The position numbers were made by a program, and so were the translations under genes. Shown one piece after another: positions 52,997-62,282 of a stretch of 64,000 nt of DNA; position 1 is the stretch's first letter, and each line of letters begins with the position of its first letter. Location of the stretch: NCBI RefSeq assembly GCF_009914055.1, contig NZ_CP028271.1, positions 1 through 64,000 on the forward strand, given 5' to 3'. The notes beneath the pieces are model-generated. The model saw nothing but the letters and a program-made list of their open reading frames with translations. It searched no databases and had not been told where the DNA came from. The stretch comes from Mixta intestinalis (GTDB taxonomy: Bacteria > Pseudomonadota > Gammaproteobacteria > Enterobacterales > Enterobacteriaceae).

Positions 52997-54408
52997 GATG
53001 CCGTTCCTTCTGGTTTGATATCAAATGCTTTGCCGTCGCGCAGGGCGCTCAGCTCACGGTAGTTTTCCCGGCGTTTTGCCAGATCCTGTTGAATGGTCTG
53101 CATTAGCTGACGATCGACTTTTAACAAGCGCACCACGCCAGCGGTGATCAGATAGCCGATGCCCGGGATCACGGTAAACAGCAGCGTAATGCCACCCAGG
53201 GCGGTAGCGCTTTGCTGTTTTGCCCCGGCATCATAACCGTATAGTGAGAGCAAAAAGCCCACCATTGCTCCCGCCACGGCAAGCCCCACCTTCAGGAAAA
53301 ACAGGTTGCCAGAGAAGCTGATGCCGGTAATGCGTTTGCCGGTTTTCCACTCGCCGTAATCATCCACATCGGCCATCAGCGACCAGTGCAGCGGAGAAGG
53401 GATCTGATGCAGGATATTCAGCAGGAAATACATTACCGCTACCAGCAGCGTTGCCTGCGGATCGAGAAACCAGAAACCGCAGGAGAAAATAGCCAGCGCA
53501 ATATTGGTCCAGAAAAAGACCTTCAGCTTGCACCAGCGATCGGTTAATACCTTTGCCAGCGTGCTGCCGATCATCATGCCTACCACGCCCAGGCTGATAA
53601 ACAGCGTGGCGAAATGGGTAGATTGCCCCATCACCCAGGTGACGTAATACATAGTGGCGGCCATACGGATGAAGCCGGGGCAGACGTTGCAGAAGGTCAG
53701 CAGCAGAATGCGCACCCACTGATCGTTTTTCCATACGTCGCGCAAGTCGTTTTTCAGATCGTCATTGCTGGGCACTGCGGGACGGATGCGTTCGCGTACC
53801 GTGGCGAAGCAGTAGAGAAACATCAGCAGCCCAATCACCGCCATAACGCCCATCGCCATCTGATAACCGCGCGCTTTATCGCCGCCGCCGAAATATTCAG
53901 TCATCGGCAGCAGCGTCAGAGAAAGAATCAGCGTGGCGATACCGACCATCACAAAGCGGTAAGACTGGCAGGAGACGCGCTCATGCGGCTCGTTGGTGAT
54001 TACGCCGCCCAGCGAGCAGTAGGGGATGTTGATAGCAGTGTAGGCCAGCGACATCAAAAAGTAGGTGACGAAGGCGTAGATTACCTTGTATTCGTAGCTC
54101 CAGTTCGGCGTGGTAAACATTAGCACGCTGAACAGAACGTAGGGCAGCGAAACCCACAGCAGCCAGGGACGAAAGCGCCCCCAGCGGCTCTGGGTGCGAT
54201 CGGCAATGGCGCCCATAACAGGATCGGTAACCGCATCCAGCACGCGTACCGAAAGCAGTAGTACCCCAACCAGCGCGGGTGCCAGGCCAAAAACATCGGT
54301 ATAGAAGTAGTTAAGGAACAGCATAATGGCGCCGCCGATCATATTGCAGCCCGCATCACCCATGCCGTAACCCAGCTTCTCTTTAAAGGAAAGCGCAGAG
54401 CCGTTCAT
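52993..54408 (-). CDS. GPH-family sugar/cation symporter (glycoside transporter)
   Basis: 471-residue MFS/GPH transporter of the MelB-XynT-YicJ type, importing a glycoside with a cation. Twelve hydrophobic segments; characteristic motifs are KLGYGMGDAGCNMIGGAI at the N-terminus, DAVTDPVMGAIADRTQSRWGRFRPWL near residues 58-83 and MADVDDYGEWKTGKRITG near residue 350. RBS GGGAG before the ATG. It likely feeds the GH43 enzyme encoded immediately downstream, as yagG-yagH do in E. coli. The pair is absent from this place in K-12. Confidence 0.9.
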   Translation of the reverse strand: MNGSALSFKEKLGYGMGDAGCNMIGGAIMLFLNYFYTDVFGLAPALVGVLLLSVRVLDAVTDPVMGAIADRTQSRWGRFRPWLLWVSLPYVLFSVLMFTTPNWSYEYKVIYAFVTYFLMSLAYTAINIPYCSLGGVITNEPHERVSCQSYRFVMVGIATLILSLTLLPMTEYFGGGDKARGYQMAMGVMAVIGLLMFLYCFATVRERIRPAVPSNDDLKNDLRDVWKNDQWVRILLLTFCNVCPGFIRMAATMYYVTWVMGQSTHFATLFISLGVVGMMIGSTLAKVLTDRWCKLKVFFWTNIALAIFSCGFWFLDPQATLLVAVMYFLLNILHQIPSPLHWSLMADVDDYGEWKTGKRITGISFSGNLFFLKVGLAVAGAMVGFLLSLYGYDAGAKQQSATALGGITLLFTVIPGIGYLITAGVVRLLKVDRQLMQTIQQDLAKRRENYRELSALRDGKAFDIKPEGTAS

Positions 54409-54462
54409 CTTTTTTCTCCCACTGAGCAGTGGAATGATTATTACGACTTAACGATTAGGCGG

Positions 54463-54492
54463 CTAATACTGGCTGGTCATGAAGATGGACAA
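54463..54492 (-). promoter_or_regulatory. possible promoter of the transporter-GH43 operon
   Basis: Minus-strand TTGTCC (54487-54492), an 18-bp spacer and TATTAG (54463-54468). A palindrome ATTAG-GCGG-CTAAT (54454-54467) overlaps the -10, and another, CACTG-AG-CAGTG, lies at 54420-54431 before the start codon; either could be an operator. Confidence 0.4.
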
Positions 54493-54533
54493 AATCACTG
54501 CGACGAAAAAAATGTGAGGAGGGTAACGTCCGA

Positions 54534-54563
54534 TGAAAAGAAAGCGGGCGCACCGGGCGCCCG
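54534..54563 (-). terminator. intrinsic terminator of aroP
   Basis: Minus strand CGGGCGC / GCGCCCG stem with a 5-base loop, followed by a T-rich CTTTCTTTTC tract, 9 bp after the aroP stop codon. Confidence 0.88.
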
Positions 54564-54571
54564 GGGGAATA

Positions 54572-55927
54572 TTAAGATCGCTGCGTTTTGTTCTTTATCG
54601 CGTAGCCAATCGCCAGCACGATCAGCCAGACCGGAATCAGCCAGACGGAGATCGCCATACCCGGCGTCATCAGCATAATCACCAGAATTGCGCCCATAAA
54701 CGCAAGGCAAAGCCAGTTGCCAGCCGGATAAAGAATCGCCTTGAAGCGTGTCTGTACGCCCTGACGATCTTTAGCTTTACGGAATTTCAGGTGTGCCAGG
54801 CTGATCATCGCCCAGTTAATCACCAGTGCAGACACCACTAACGCCATCAGCAGGCCAAAAGCTTCGCCCGGCATCAAATAGTTAATCAGTACGCAGATGG
54901 CCGTAGCCAACGCCGAGACGCCCAGAGCCACATAGGGCACGCCGCGACGATCGACTTTCAGCAGCGCCTGCGGGCCGCTGCCCTGTTTAGCCAGACCGTA
55001 CAGCATACGGCTGTTGCTGTAAACGCAGCTGTTATAAACCGACAGCGCCGCCGTCAGAAACACGATGTTTAATACGTTAGCTACCAGGTTCTCGCCCAGA
55101 TCGTGGAAAATCATCACGAACGGGCTGCTTTCGCCGTTGACCTTAACCCACGGATAGAGTGACAGCAGTACCGCCAGCGAGCCGATATAGAAGATTAGGA
55201 TGCGGTAGATCACCTGGTTGGTTGCGCGTGGGATGCTTTTGCCCGGATCGTCCGCTTCGGCGGCGGTAATGCCAACCAGCTCCAGTCCGCCGAAGGAGAA
55301 CATGATGACCGTCATCGCCATGACCAGCCCACTGATGCCGTGCGGAAAGAAGCCGCCCTGCGCCCAGATATTGCTGACCGAGGCGTCCGGGCCGCCGTTG
55401 CCGCTCAGCAGCAGCCAGCCGCCAAACAGAATCATACCGACCACGGCCACCACTTTGATAATGGCAAACCAGAACTCCATCTCGCCATACACCTTGACGT
55501 TAGTCAGGTTAATGGCGTTGATCAGTATGAAGAAGAGCGCTGCGGTGGCCCAGGAAGGAAAATCGGGCCACCAGACCTGGATATATTTACCGACCGCCGT
55601 CAGCTCTGCCATCGCAACCAGTACATAAAGTACCCAGTAATTCCAGCCGGAGGCGAAACCGGCAAAGTTGCCCCAGTATTTATAGGCAAAATGGCTAAAT
55701 GTACCGGCGACTGGCTCCTCTACCACCATTTCGCCCAGCTGGCGCATGATTAAAAAGGCGATAAATCCACCGATGGCATAGCCTAGCAGCACTGACGGCC
55801 CGGCCATCTGTATGGTTTGTCCAATTCCCAGAAACAGGCCGGTGCCGACGGCGCCGCCCAATGCAATCAGCTGAATATGGCGGTTCTTCAATCCCCGCTT
55901 AAGCGTCTCGCCCTGCTGTTGTTCCAT
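54572..55927 (-). CDS. aroP: aromatic amino acid permease AroP
   Basis: APC-family proton symporter for phenylalanine, tyrosine and tryptophan. 451 residues (E. coli 457). Twelve hydrophobic segments; LKRGLKNRHIQLIALGGAVGTGLFLGI at the N-terminus, FIAFLIMRQLGEMVVEEPVAG, the SGWNYWVLYVLVAMAELTA region, FSFGGLELVGITAAEA and YNSCVYSNSRMLYGLA are diagnostic. Two TyrR-like boxes lie upstream at 56000-56040. PheP or a related permease is less likely, given the location next to pdhR as in E. coli. Confidence 0.95.
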   Translation of the reverse strand: MEQQQGETLKRGLKNRHIQLIALGGAVGTGLFLGIGQTIQMAGPSVLLGYAIGGFIAFLIMRQLGEMVVEEPVAGTFSHFAYKYWGNFAGFASGWNYWVLYVLVAMAELTAVGKYIQVWWPDFPSWATAALFFILINAINLTNVKVYGEMEFWFAIIKVVAVVGMILFGGWLLLSGNGGPDASVSNIWAQGGFFPHGISGLVMAMTVIMFSFGGLELVGITAAEADDPGKSIPRATNQVIYRILIFYIGSLAVLLSLYPWVKVNGESSPFVMIFHDLGENLVANVLNIVFLTAALSVYNSCVYSNSRMLYGLAKQGSGPQALLKVDRRGVPYVALGVSALATAICVLINYLMPGEAFGLLMALVVSALVINWAMISLAHLKFRKAKDRQGVQTRFKAILYPAGNWLCLAFMGAILVIMLMTPGMAISVWLIPVWLIVLAIGYAIKNKTQRS

Positions 55928-55999
55928 AAAACCCCTTAAGTCATTTTTTGCCTTGCCGACCGGCGCGCGCTGGGGCGTCAGAAGGCAGACATCATGTCT

Positions 56000-56040
56000 T
56001 GTAATTTTATAATTACGATTTTCGTATCGATTATTTTACA
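56000..56040 (-). promoter_or_regulatory. two TyrR-like boxes upstream of aroP
   Basis: TGTAATTTTATAATTACG (56000-56017) is close to the TyrR consensus TGTAAA-N6-TTTACA; a second, weaker element (CGTATCGATTATTTTACA, 56023-56040) has one good half. Centres are 23 bp apart, about two helical turns. E. coli aroP is repressed by TyrR through paired boxes at this position. Confidence 0.65.
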
Positions 56041-56381
56041 GATAGGGAAGGTCAATTTAGCTAAAAGACTACCCAGGGGCAAAGAATAATGGTAGGCGCG
56101 GAAGATTGCACCTGCTTTCTGTGTAGTCGCCCGGAATATTATCAACGCCGTTTTTTGCGTCACACCCACCACTCTTTTTATGACCACTTTTGCCTGTTAA
56201 TGCGAATAAACACGAATAATTTTTTTGAATATCGTAAAATAAGATACCGGTCTAATTTTAACTGAGAGTTGGTGAAGTTTTTGTCAGTTTATCGGCGGAT
56301 AAGTGGGAAATAGCGCACTTTAAGCCCCGTTTTCTGGCGTTTTACCACATCGTATTCCGCATGATTCTGGCCAATGCCGTA
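56041..56381. other. aroP-pdhR divergent intergenic region
   Basis: About 340 bp with no gene. It lies between the TyrR boxes of aroP and the pdhR promoter and contains several A/T runs. I see no further recognisable site. Confidence 0.55.
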
Positions 56382-56410
56382 TAGACAGAAGGTGAATACT
56401 TTGTTACTTT
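56382..56410 (+). promoter_or_regulatory. pdhR promoter
   Basis: TAGACA (56382-56387), a 17-bp spacer and TACTTT (56405-56410), just upstream of the PdhR operator. Confidence 0.55.
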
Positions 56411-56426
56411 AGCGTCACTTTTTTTC

Positions 56427-56443
56427 AATTGGTATTACCAATT
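56427..56443 (+). promoter_or_regulatory. PdhR operator
   Basis: AATTGGTATTACCAATT, a perfect match to the PdhR consensus ANTTGGTNNNACCANNT and fully palindromic. It lies 30 bp before the pdhR ATG and downstream of the -10, so bound PdhR would block its own operon until pyruvate releases it. Confidence 0.95.
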
Positions 56444-56472
56444 TACTCCGGCGCCTGGCAGAAGAAGGGACA

Positions 56473-57237
56473 ATGGCCTACAGTAAGATTCGCCAACCAA
56501 AGCTCTCCGATGCGATTGAGCAACAGCTTGAATCCCTGATTATGGAGGGCACGTTGCGCCCGGGCGAAAAGCTTCTTCCGGAGCGTGAACTCGCTAAGCA
56601 GTTCGACGTATCTCGCCCCTCTTTGCGGGAAGCCATACAGCGCCTGGAAGCGAAAGGGCTGCTGCTGCGTCGTCAGGGCGGTGGCACCTTCGTACAGAAG
56701 AATCTGTGGCAAAGCCTGAGCGATCCGCTGGTTGGGCTGCTTGCCGATCACCCTGAATCCCAGTTCGACCTGCTGGAAACCCGTCACGCGCTTGAAGGTA
56801 TTGCCGCTTACTACGCTGCTCTGCGTGGCACTGAAGAAGATTTACAACGCATCCGCGACTGCCATCTGCTCATTCAGCATGCCCAGCAGAGCGGCGATCT
56901 TGATGCTGAGGCTGATGCGGTCATGCAGTATCAAATTGCCGTCACGGAAGCGGCACATAATGTGGTGCTGCTGCATTTGCTACGATCTATGGGGCCGATG
57001 CTGGAAAAGAACGTGCGACAGAATTTTGAATTGCTCTACTCACGCCGCGAAATGCTGGCGCAGGTGAGCGACCATCGCGCCAGTATTTTTGAGGCGATTG
57101 TTGCCCGCGAGCCGGAAAAGGCACGCGAAGCTTCGCATCGTCATCTGGCGTTCATCGAGGAAATATTGCTGGACAGAAGTCGGGAGCAGACGCGTCGTGA
57201 ACGCTCCCTGCGGCGTTTACAGCAACGTAAGGAATAA
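56473..57237 (+). CDS. pdhR: pyruvate dehydrogenase complex repressor PdhR
   Basis: GntR/FadR-subfamily repressor that senses pyruvate and controls pdhR-aceEF-lpdA. 254 residues as in E. coli. N-terminal winged helix MAYSKIRQPKLSDAIEQQLE through FDVSRPSLREAIQRLEAKGLL (residues 1-70), then the FCD helical effector domain with ALEGIAAYYAAL, VTEAAHNVVLLHLLRSM and HRASIFEAIVAREPEKAREA carrying the metal-binding His and Asp residues. Confidence 0.97.
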   Translation: MAYSKIRQPKLSDAIEQQLESLIMEGTLRPGEKLLPERELAKQFDVSRPSLREAIQRLEAKGLLLRRQGGGTFVQKNLWQSLSDPLVGLLADHPESQFDLLETRHALEGIAAYYAALRGTEEDLQRIRDCHLLIQHAQQSGDLDAEADAVMQYQIAVTEAAHNVVLLHLLRSMGPMLEKNVRQNFELLYSRREMLAQVSDHRASIFEAIVAREPEKAREASHRHLAFIEEILLDRSREQTRRERSLRRLQQRKE

Positions 57238-57480
57238 CGCGTAATTTTATAAACCCAGGATTTTGCGTGGTGGTTTACGGGTCATCAGCAGCGGTTTCGT
57301 CGTTCGGCACTACCGGGCGGCGGGCTCCAGGCAGACTGGCTTGACGCCAACAGGTGAAAGATGAAGGGATACGCGGCAACTAACGACGGGCCTGTCTCCT
57401 TGCATTTTGCAATGAATCAGAATACAGGGAGACAGGCTCCAGACAATTCAACGTATTAGACACAGATAAGGAATACCCCC

Positions 57481-60144
57481 ATGTCAGAACGTTTACATAA
57501 TGACGTGGATCCGATCGAAACCCGCGACTGGCTACAGGCGATCGAATCGGTCATCCGTGAAGAAGGTGTTGAGCGTGCGCAGTTCCTGATCGATCAGGTG
57601 CTGAGTGAAGCGCGTAAGGGCGGTGTGAAGGTTGCTGCAGGCAGCGCCGTTGGCAACTATATCAACTCTATCGCCGTTGAAGATGAACCGGAATATCCGG
57701 GCAACGCCTCTCTGGAGCGCCGCATTCGTTCTGCGATTCGCTGGAACGCCATCATGGCGGTACTGCGCGCCTCGAAAAAAGATCTGGAGCTGGGCGGACA
57801 CCTTTCCTCCTTCCAGTCCTCTGCCACCATTTATGAAGTCTGCTTTAACCATTTCTTCCGCGCCCGTAACGATAAAGACGGCGGCGATCTGGTTTATTTC
57901 CAGGGCCATATTTCTCCCGGCGTTTACTCACGTGCTTTCCTTGAAGGACGCCTGACCGAAGAGCAGATGAACAATTTCCGTCAGGAAGTTCACGGTAACG
58001 GTCTGCCTTCTTACCCGCATCCGAAACTGCTGCCGGAATTCTGGCAGTTCCCGACCGTATCCATGGGCCTTGGCCCGCTGTCAGCGATCTATCAGGCGAA
58101 GTTCCTGAAATATCTGGAACACCGTGGCCTGAAAGATACCTCTGCTCAGACCGTTTACGCTTTCCTCGGCGACGGTGAAATGGATGAGCCGGAATCTAAA
58201 GGTGCCATCACTATCGCTACCCGCGAGAAGCTGGATAACCTGGTTTTCGTTATCAACTGTAACCTGCAACGTCTGGATGGCCCGGTAACCGGTAACGGCA
58301 AAATCATTAACGAGCTGGAAGGCATCTTCGGCGGCGCTGGCTGGGAAGTGATCAAAGTGATCTGGGGCAGCCGTTGGGATGAACTGCTGCGTAAAGATAC
58401 CAGCGGCAAGCTGATCCAGCTGATGAACGAAACCGTTGACGGCGACTATCAGACCTTTAAATCCCGCGATGGCGCTTACGTGCGTGAGCACTTCTTCGGT
58501 AAATATCCGGAAACCGCTGCGCTGGTGAAAGATATGTCTGACGAAGAGATCTTCGCGCTGAACCGCGGCGGTCACGATCCGAAGAAAATCTACGCGGCGC
58601 TGAAAAAAGCGCAGGATACCAAAGGCAAGCCGGTGGTCATCCTGGCGCATACCATTAAAGGCTATGGTATGGGCAACTCCGCCGAAGGCAAAAACATCGC
58701 GCACCAGGTTAAGAAAATGAACATGGAAGGCGTTCGCTACGTGCGCGATCGCTTCAATGTGCCGGTAGCGGATGAAGAGCTGGAAAAACTGCCGTATGTG
58801 ACCTTCGAAAAAGATTCGGAAGAGTACAACTATCTGCATGGTCAGCGTCAGAAGCTGGGCGGTTATCTGCCGAGCCGTCAGCCGAACTTCACCGAGAAGC
58901 TGGAAATGCCGACGCTGGAAGATTTCCGCCCGCTGCTGGAAGAGCAGAATAAAGAGATCTCTACCACTATCGCTTTCGTTCGCGCCCTGAACGTCATGCT
59001 GAAAAACCCGTCGATCAAAGATCGTCTGGTGCCGATCATTGCGGATGAAGCGCGTACCTTCGGTATGGAAGGCCTGTTCCGTCAGATCGGTATCTACAGC
59101 CCGAACGGTCAGCAGTACACCCCGCAGGACCGTGAGCAGGTGGCGTACTACAAAGAAGACGAGAAAGGTCAGATTTTGCAGGAAGGGATCAACGAACTGG
59201 GCGCAGGCGCATCCTGGCTGGCGGCGGCAACGTCTTACAGCACCAATAACCTGCCGATGATCCCGTTCTATATCTATTACTCCATGTTCGGCTTCCAGCG
59301 CATCGGCGATCTTTGCTGGGCGGCGGGTGACCAGCAGGCGCGCGGCTTCCTGATCGGTGGTACTTCAGGACGCACCACGCTGAACGGCGAAGGTTTGCAG
59401 CATGAAGATGGTCACAGCCATATTCAGGCGCTGACTATCCCGAACTGCATCTCCTACGATCCGGCCTTCGCCTATGAAGTGGCGGTGATTATGCAGGATG
59501 GCCTGACGCGTATGTATGGCGACGCGCAGGAAAACGTCTACTACTACATCACCACGCTGAACGAAAACTATCATATGCCAGCGATGCCGCAGGGCGCGGA
59601 AGAGGGTATCCGTAAGGGTATCTACAAGCTGGAAACGCTGGAAGGCAGCAAAGGTAAAGTTCAGCTGCTGGGCTCTGGTGCGATTCTGCGTCACGTCCGT
59701 GAAGCGGCAGAAATCCTGGCGAAAGATTACGGTATCGGCTCTGACGTCTACAGCGTGACTTCTTTCACCGAGCTGGCGCGTGATGGTCAGGACTGCGAAC
59801 GCTGGAACATGCTGCACCCGACTGAAGAAGCGCGCGTGCCTTACATCGCTCAGGTAATGAACGATGCACCGGCAGTAGCCTCTACCGACTATATGAAACT
59901 GTTTGCCGAACAGGTGCGCAGCTACATTCCGGCCAGCGACTACCGTGTTCTGGGCACCGACGGCTTCGGTCGTTCTGACAGCCGTGAGAATCTGCGTCAC
60001 CACTTTGAAGTAGACGCATCCTATGTTGTGGTGGCAGCGCTGGGTGAACTGGCTAAACGCGGTGAAATCGATAAGAAAGTGGTGGCGGAAGCCATTAGCA
60101 AATTCAATATCGACGCCGATAAAGTCAACCCGCGTCTGGCATAA
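57481..60144 (+). CDS. aceE: pyruvate dehydrogenase E1 component
   Basis: TPP-dependent homodimeric E1 that decarboxylates pyruvate and passes the acetyl group to the AceF lipoyl domains. 887 residues as in E. coli. The N-terminal region (residues 1-50) binds AceF. TPP/Mg site is LGDGEMDEPESKGAI with the downstream asparagine in NCNLQRLDGPVTGNGK; HLSSFQSSATIYE near 106 and GGTSGRTTLNGEGLQHEDGH near 625 form active-site loops. AAGGA precedes the ATG. aceF follows after 13 bp. Confidence 0.98.
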   Translation: MSERLHNDVDPIETRDWLQAIESVIREEGVERAQFLIDQVLSEARKGGVKVAAGSAVGNYINSIAVEDEPEYPGNASLERRIRSAIRWNAIMAVLRASKKDLELGGHLSSFQSSATIYEVCFNHFFRARNDKDGGDLVYFQGHISPGVYSRAFLEGRLTEEQMNNFRQEVHGNGLPSYPHPKLLPEFWQFPTVSMGLGPLSAIYQAKFLKYLEHRGLKDTSAQTVYAFLGDGEMDEPESKGAITIATREKLDNLVFVINCNLQRLDGPVTGNGKIINELEGIFGGAGWEVIKVIWGSRWDELLRKDTSGKLIQLMNETVDGDYQTFKSRDGAYVREHFFGKYPETAALVKDMSDEEIFALNRGGHDPKKIYAALKKAQDTKGKPVVILAHTIKGYGMGNSAEGKNIAHQVKKMNMEGVRYVRDRFNVPVADEELEKLPYVTFEKDSEEYNYLHGQRQKLGGYLPSRQPNFTEKLEMPTLEDFRPLLEEQNKEISTTIAFVRALNVMLKNPSIKDRLVPIIADEARTFGMEGLFRQIGIYSPNGQQYTPQDREQVAYYKEDEKGQILQEGINELGAGASWLAAATSYSTNNLPMIPFYIYYSMFGFQRIGDLCWAAGDQQARGFLIGGTSGRTTLNGEGLQHEDGHSHIQALTIPNCISYDPAFAYEVAVIMQDGLTRMYGDAQENVYYYITTLNENYHMPAMPQGAEEGIRKGIYKLETLEGSKGKVQLLGSGAILRHVREAAEILAKDYGIGSDVYSVTSFTELARDGQDCERWNMLHPTEEARVPYIAQVMNDAPAVASTDYMKLFAEQVRSYIPASDYRVLGTDGFGRSDSRENLRHHFEVDASYVVVAALGELAKRGEIDKKVVAEAISKFNIDADKVNPRLA

Positions 60145-60157
60145 GAGGTAAAGATTA

Positions 60158-62062
60158 ATGGCTATCGAAATCAAGGTACCGGATATCGGTGCGGATGAAG
60201 TTGAAGTCACCGAAATCCTGGTAAAGGTCGGCGACAAAGTTGAAACAGAACAGTCACTGATCACCGTTGAAGGTGACAAAGCGTCGATGGAAGTGCCTTC
60301 GCCGCAGGCGGGCGTAGTGAAAGAGATCAAAGTCAACACCGGTGACAAAGTGGAAACCGGCAAGCTGATTATGATTTTTGAAGCTGAAGGTGCAGCGGAA
60401 GCTGCACCGGCTCCGGCCGCTGAGAAAAAAGCGGATGCGCAGCCTGCTCCGGCAGCCGCCGCAGAAAGCAAAGATGTCAATGTGCCAGATATCGGCAGCG
60501 ACGAAGTCGAAGTGACCGAAGTGCTGGTAAAACCAGGCGATAAAATCGAAGCCGAACAGTCGCTGATTGTGGTTGAAGGCGACAAAGCCTCTATGGAAGT
60601 CCCGGCACCGTTCGCGGGTGTGGTTAAAGAGATCAAAATCAGCACTGGCGATAAAGTCAGCACCGGTTCACTAATCATGGTCTTCGAAACCGCAGCATCC
60701 GGTAACGCGGCGGCGGCGAAACCGCAGGTGAAAGAGGAAGCGGCCAGCGCGCCAGCGGCCTCTGGCGGTTCAGCAACGAAAGAAGTCAACGTGCCGGATA
60801 TCGGCGGTGACGAAGTGGAAGTCACGGAAGTGCTGGTTAAAGTGGGCGATAAAGTCACCGCAGAACAGTCACTGATCGTGGTTGAAGGCGACAAAGCCTC
60901 GATGGAAGTGCCCGCGCCGTTTGCCGGTACCGTAAAAGAGATCAAAATCAACACCGGCGATAAAGTCAGCACCGGCTCTCTGATTATGCTGTTTGAAGTG
61001 GAAGGTGCCGCACCCGCCGCCGCTCCGGCAGCAAAACAGGAAGCGTCTGCACCATCGGCAGCGCCGCAGGCTGAGAAAGCGGCCCCGTCTGCTGCTGCAC
61101 CGAAAGCGTCCGGCAAAGAAGAGTTTGCCGAGAATGACGCTTACGTTCATGCCACGCCGGTTATCCGCCGTCTGGCTCGTGAATTTGGCGTTAACCTGGC
61201 AAAAGTTAAGGGTACGGGTCGTAAAGGACGTATCCTCAAGGAAGACGTTCAGGCTTACGTGAAAGAGGCGATAAAACGCGCTGAATCCGCGCCTGTTGCT
61301 GCAAGCGGTGGTGGTCTGCCGGGCATGCTGCCATGGCCGAAAGTAGACTTCAGCAAGTTTGGTGAAGTGGAAGAAGTTGAGCTGGGCCGGATTCAGAAAA
61401 TTTCTGGTGCGAACCTCAGCCGTAACTGGGTGATGATCCCGCACGTTACGCACTTCGACAAAACCGATATCACCGAACTGGAAGCGTTCCGTAAACAGCA
61501 GAACGTGGAAGCCGAGAAGCGTAAGCTGGATGTGAAGATCACGCCGGTTGTCTTCATCATGAAAGCCGTTGCAGCCGCGCTGGAACAGATGCCACGCTTC
61601 AACAGCTCGCTTTCTGAAGATGGCCAAAAGCTGACGTTGAAGAAATATATCAACATCGGCGTGGCGGTAGATACGCCTAACGGTCTGGTGGTTCCGGTAT
61701 TCAAAGATGTTAACAAAAAAGGCATCGTTGAGCTTTCACGTGAACTGATGACGATCTCCAAAAAAGCGCGTGATGGAAAATTAACCGCTGGCGAAATGCA
61801 GGGCGGCTGTTTTACTATCTCCAGTATCGGCGGTCTGGGTACTACCCACTTTGCGCCGATTGTCAACGCGCCGGAAGTGGCCATTCTGGGCGTGTCTAAA
61901 TCCTCAATGGAGCCGGTCTGGAATGGTAAAGAGTTTGTGCCGCGCTTGATGCTGCCGATCTCTCTCTCCTTCGATCACCGCGTAATTGATGGCGCCGATG
62001 GTGCGCGCTTCATTACCATCATCAACAACACCCTGAGCGACATCCGCCGCCTGGTGATGTAA
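60158..62062 (+). CDS. aceF: dihydrolipoyl acetyltransferase E2 (three lipoyl domains)
   Basis: Core of the pyruvate dehydrogenase complex; transfers acetyl from lipoamide to CoA. 634 residues (E. coli 630). Three lipoyl domains, each with GDKASMEVP: lipoyl lysines K41, K143 and K246. Ala/Pro/Glu-rich linkers separate them. A peripheral-subunit-binding domain (YVHATPVIRRLAREFGVNLA) follows near residues 325-365, then the catalytic domain ending in SFDHRVIDGADGARF with the active-site His and Asp. DNA of the second and third lipoyl domains is nearly repeated. Confidence 0.98.
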   Translation: MAIEIKVPDIGADEVEVTEILVKVGDKVETEQSLITVEGDKASMEVPSPQAGVVKEIKVNTGDKVETGKLIMIFEAEGAAEAAPAPAAEKKADAQPAPAAAAESKDVNVPDIGSDEVEVTEVLVKPGDKIEAEQSLIVVEGDKASMEVPAPFAGVVKEIKISTGDKVSTGSLIMVFETAASGNAAAAKPQVKEEAASAPAASGGSATKEVNVPDIGGDEVEVTEVLVKVGDKVTAEQSLIVVEGDKASMEVPAPFAGTVKEIKINTGDKVSTGSLIMLFEVEGAAPAAAPAAKQEASAPSAAPQAEKAAPSAAAPKASGKEEFAENDAYVHATPVIRRLAREFGVNLAKVKGTGRKGRILKEDVQAYVKEAIKRAESAPVAASGGGLPGMLPWPKVDFSKFGEVEEVELGRIQKISGANLSRNWVMIPHVTHFDKTDITELEAFRKQQNVEAEKRKLDVKITPVVFIMKAVAAALEQMPRFNSSLSEDGQKLTLKKYINIGVAVDTPNGLVVPVFKDVNKKGIVELSRELMTISKKARDGKLTAGEMQGGCFTISSIGGLGTTHFAPIVNAPEVAILGVSKSSMEPVWNGKEFVPRLMLPISLSFDHRVIDGADGARFITIINNTLSDIRRLVM

Positions 62063-62070
62063 CAACGATG

Positions 62071-62092
62071 AAGGCCGGCTTATGCCGGCCTT
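62071..62092 (+). terminator. stem-loop after aceF
   Basis: AAGGCCGGC / GCCGGCCTT, a 9-bp perfect stem with a 4-base loop, 8 bp after the aceF stop codon. Only a short pyrimidine stretch follows, so it is a partial terminator or an mRNA-stabilising hairpin between aceF and lpdA. Confidence 0.65.
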
Positions 62093-62163
62093 CTCGCAGG
62101 TCAGGTCATCTACGCTCCACCTGCCTGAATGAAGGAAATGGGATCTTACGGAGCCGAAGCGGT

Positions 62164-62191
62164 TTGCAGTCTGTTAACAATTCTGTAAACT
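62164..62191 (+). promoter_or_regulatory. possible lpdA promoter
   Basis: TTGCAG (62164-62169), a 16-bp spacer and TAAACT (62186-62191). E. coli lpd has its own promoter in this interval, which lets Lpd be made for the other 2-oxoacid complexes. Confidence 0.5.
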
Positions 62192-62282
62192 CTTGCGGTG
62201 AACGCGTCCCGGTGGATGAAGGGCGTACTGTGAATCAGGTAAGTGACGTCTGACCCGCCGGAAAGTCAATTAAGAGGTCATG

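Noticed and set aside
59365..61116. 583-codon open frame on the minus strand across aceE and aceF
   Set aside because: It is antisense to two certain genes. Its Ala/Ser/Thr-rich repeats are the complement of the lipoyl-domain repeats and linkers of aceF, and it has no family resemblance.
62172..62190. TGTTAAC and TGTAAAC repeats upstream of lpdA as an ArcA site
   Set aside because: Spacing is 12 bp instead of the usual 10-11, and the elements overlap a simpler promoter reading; too weak to call.
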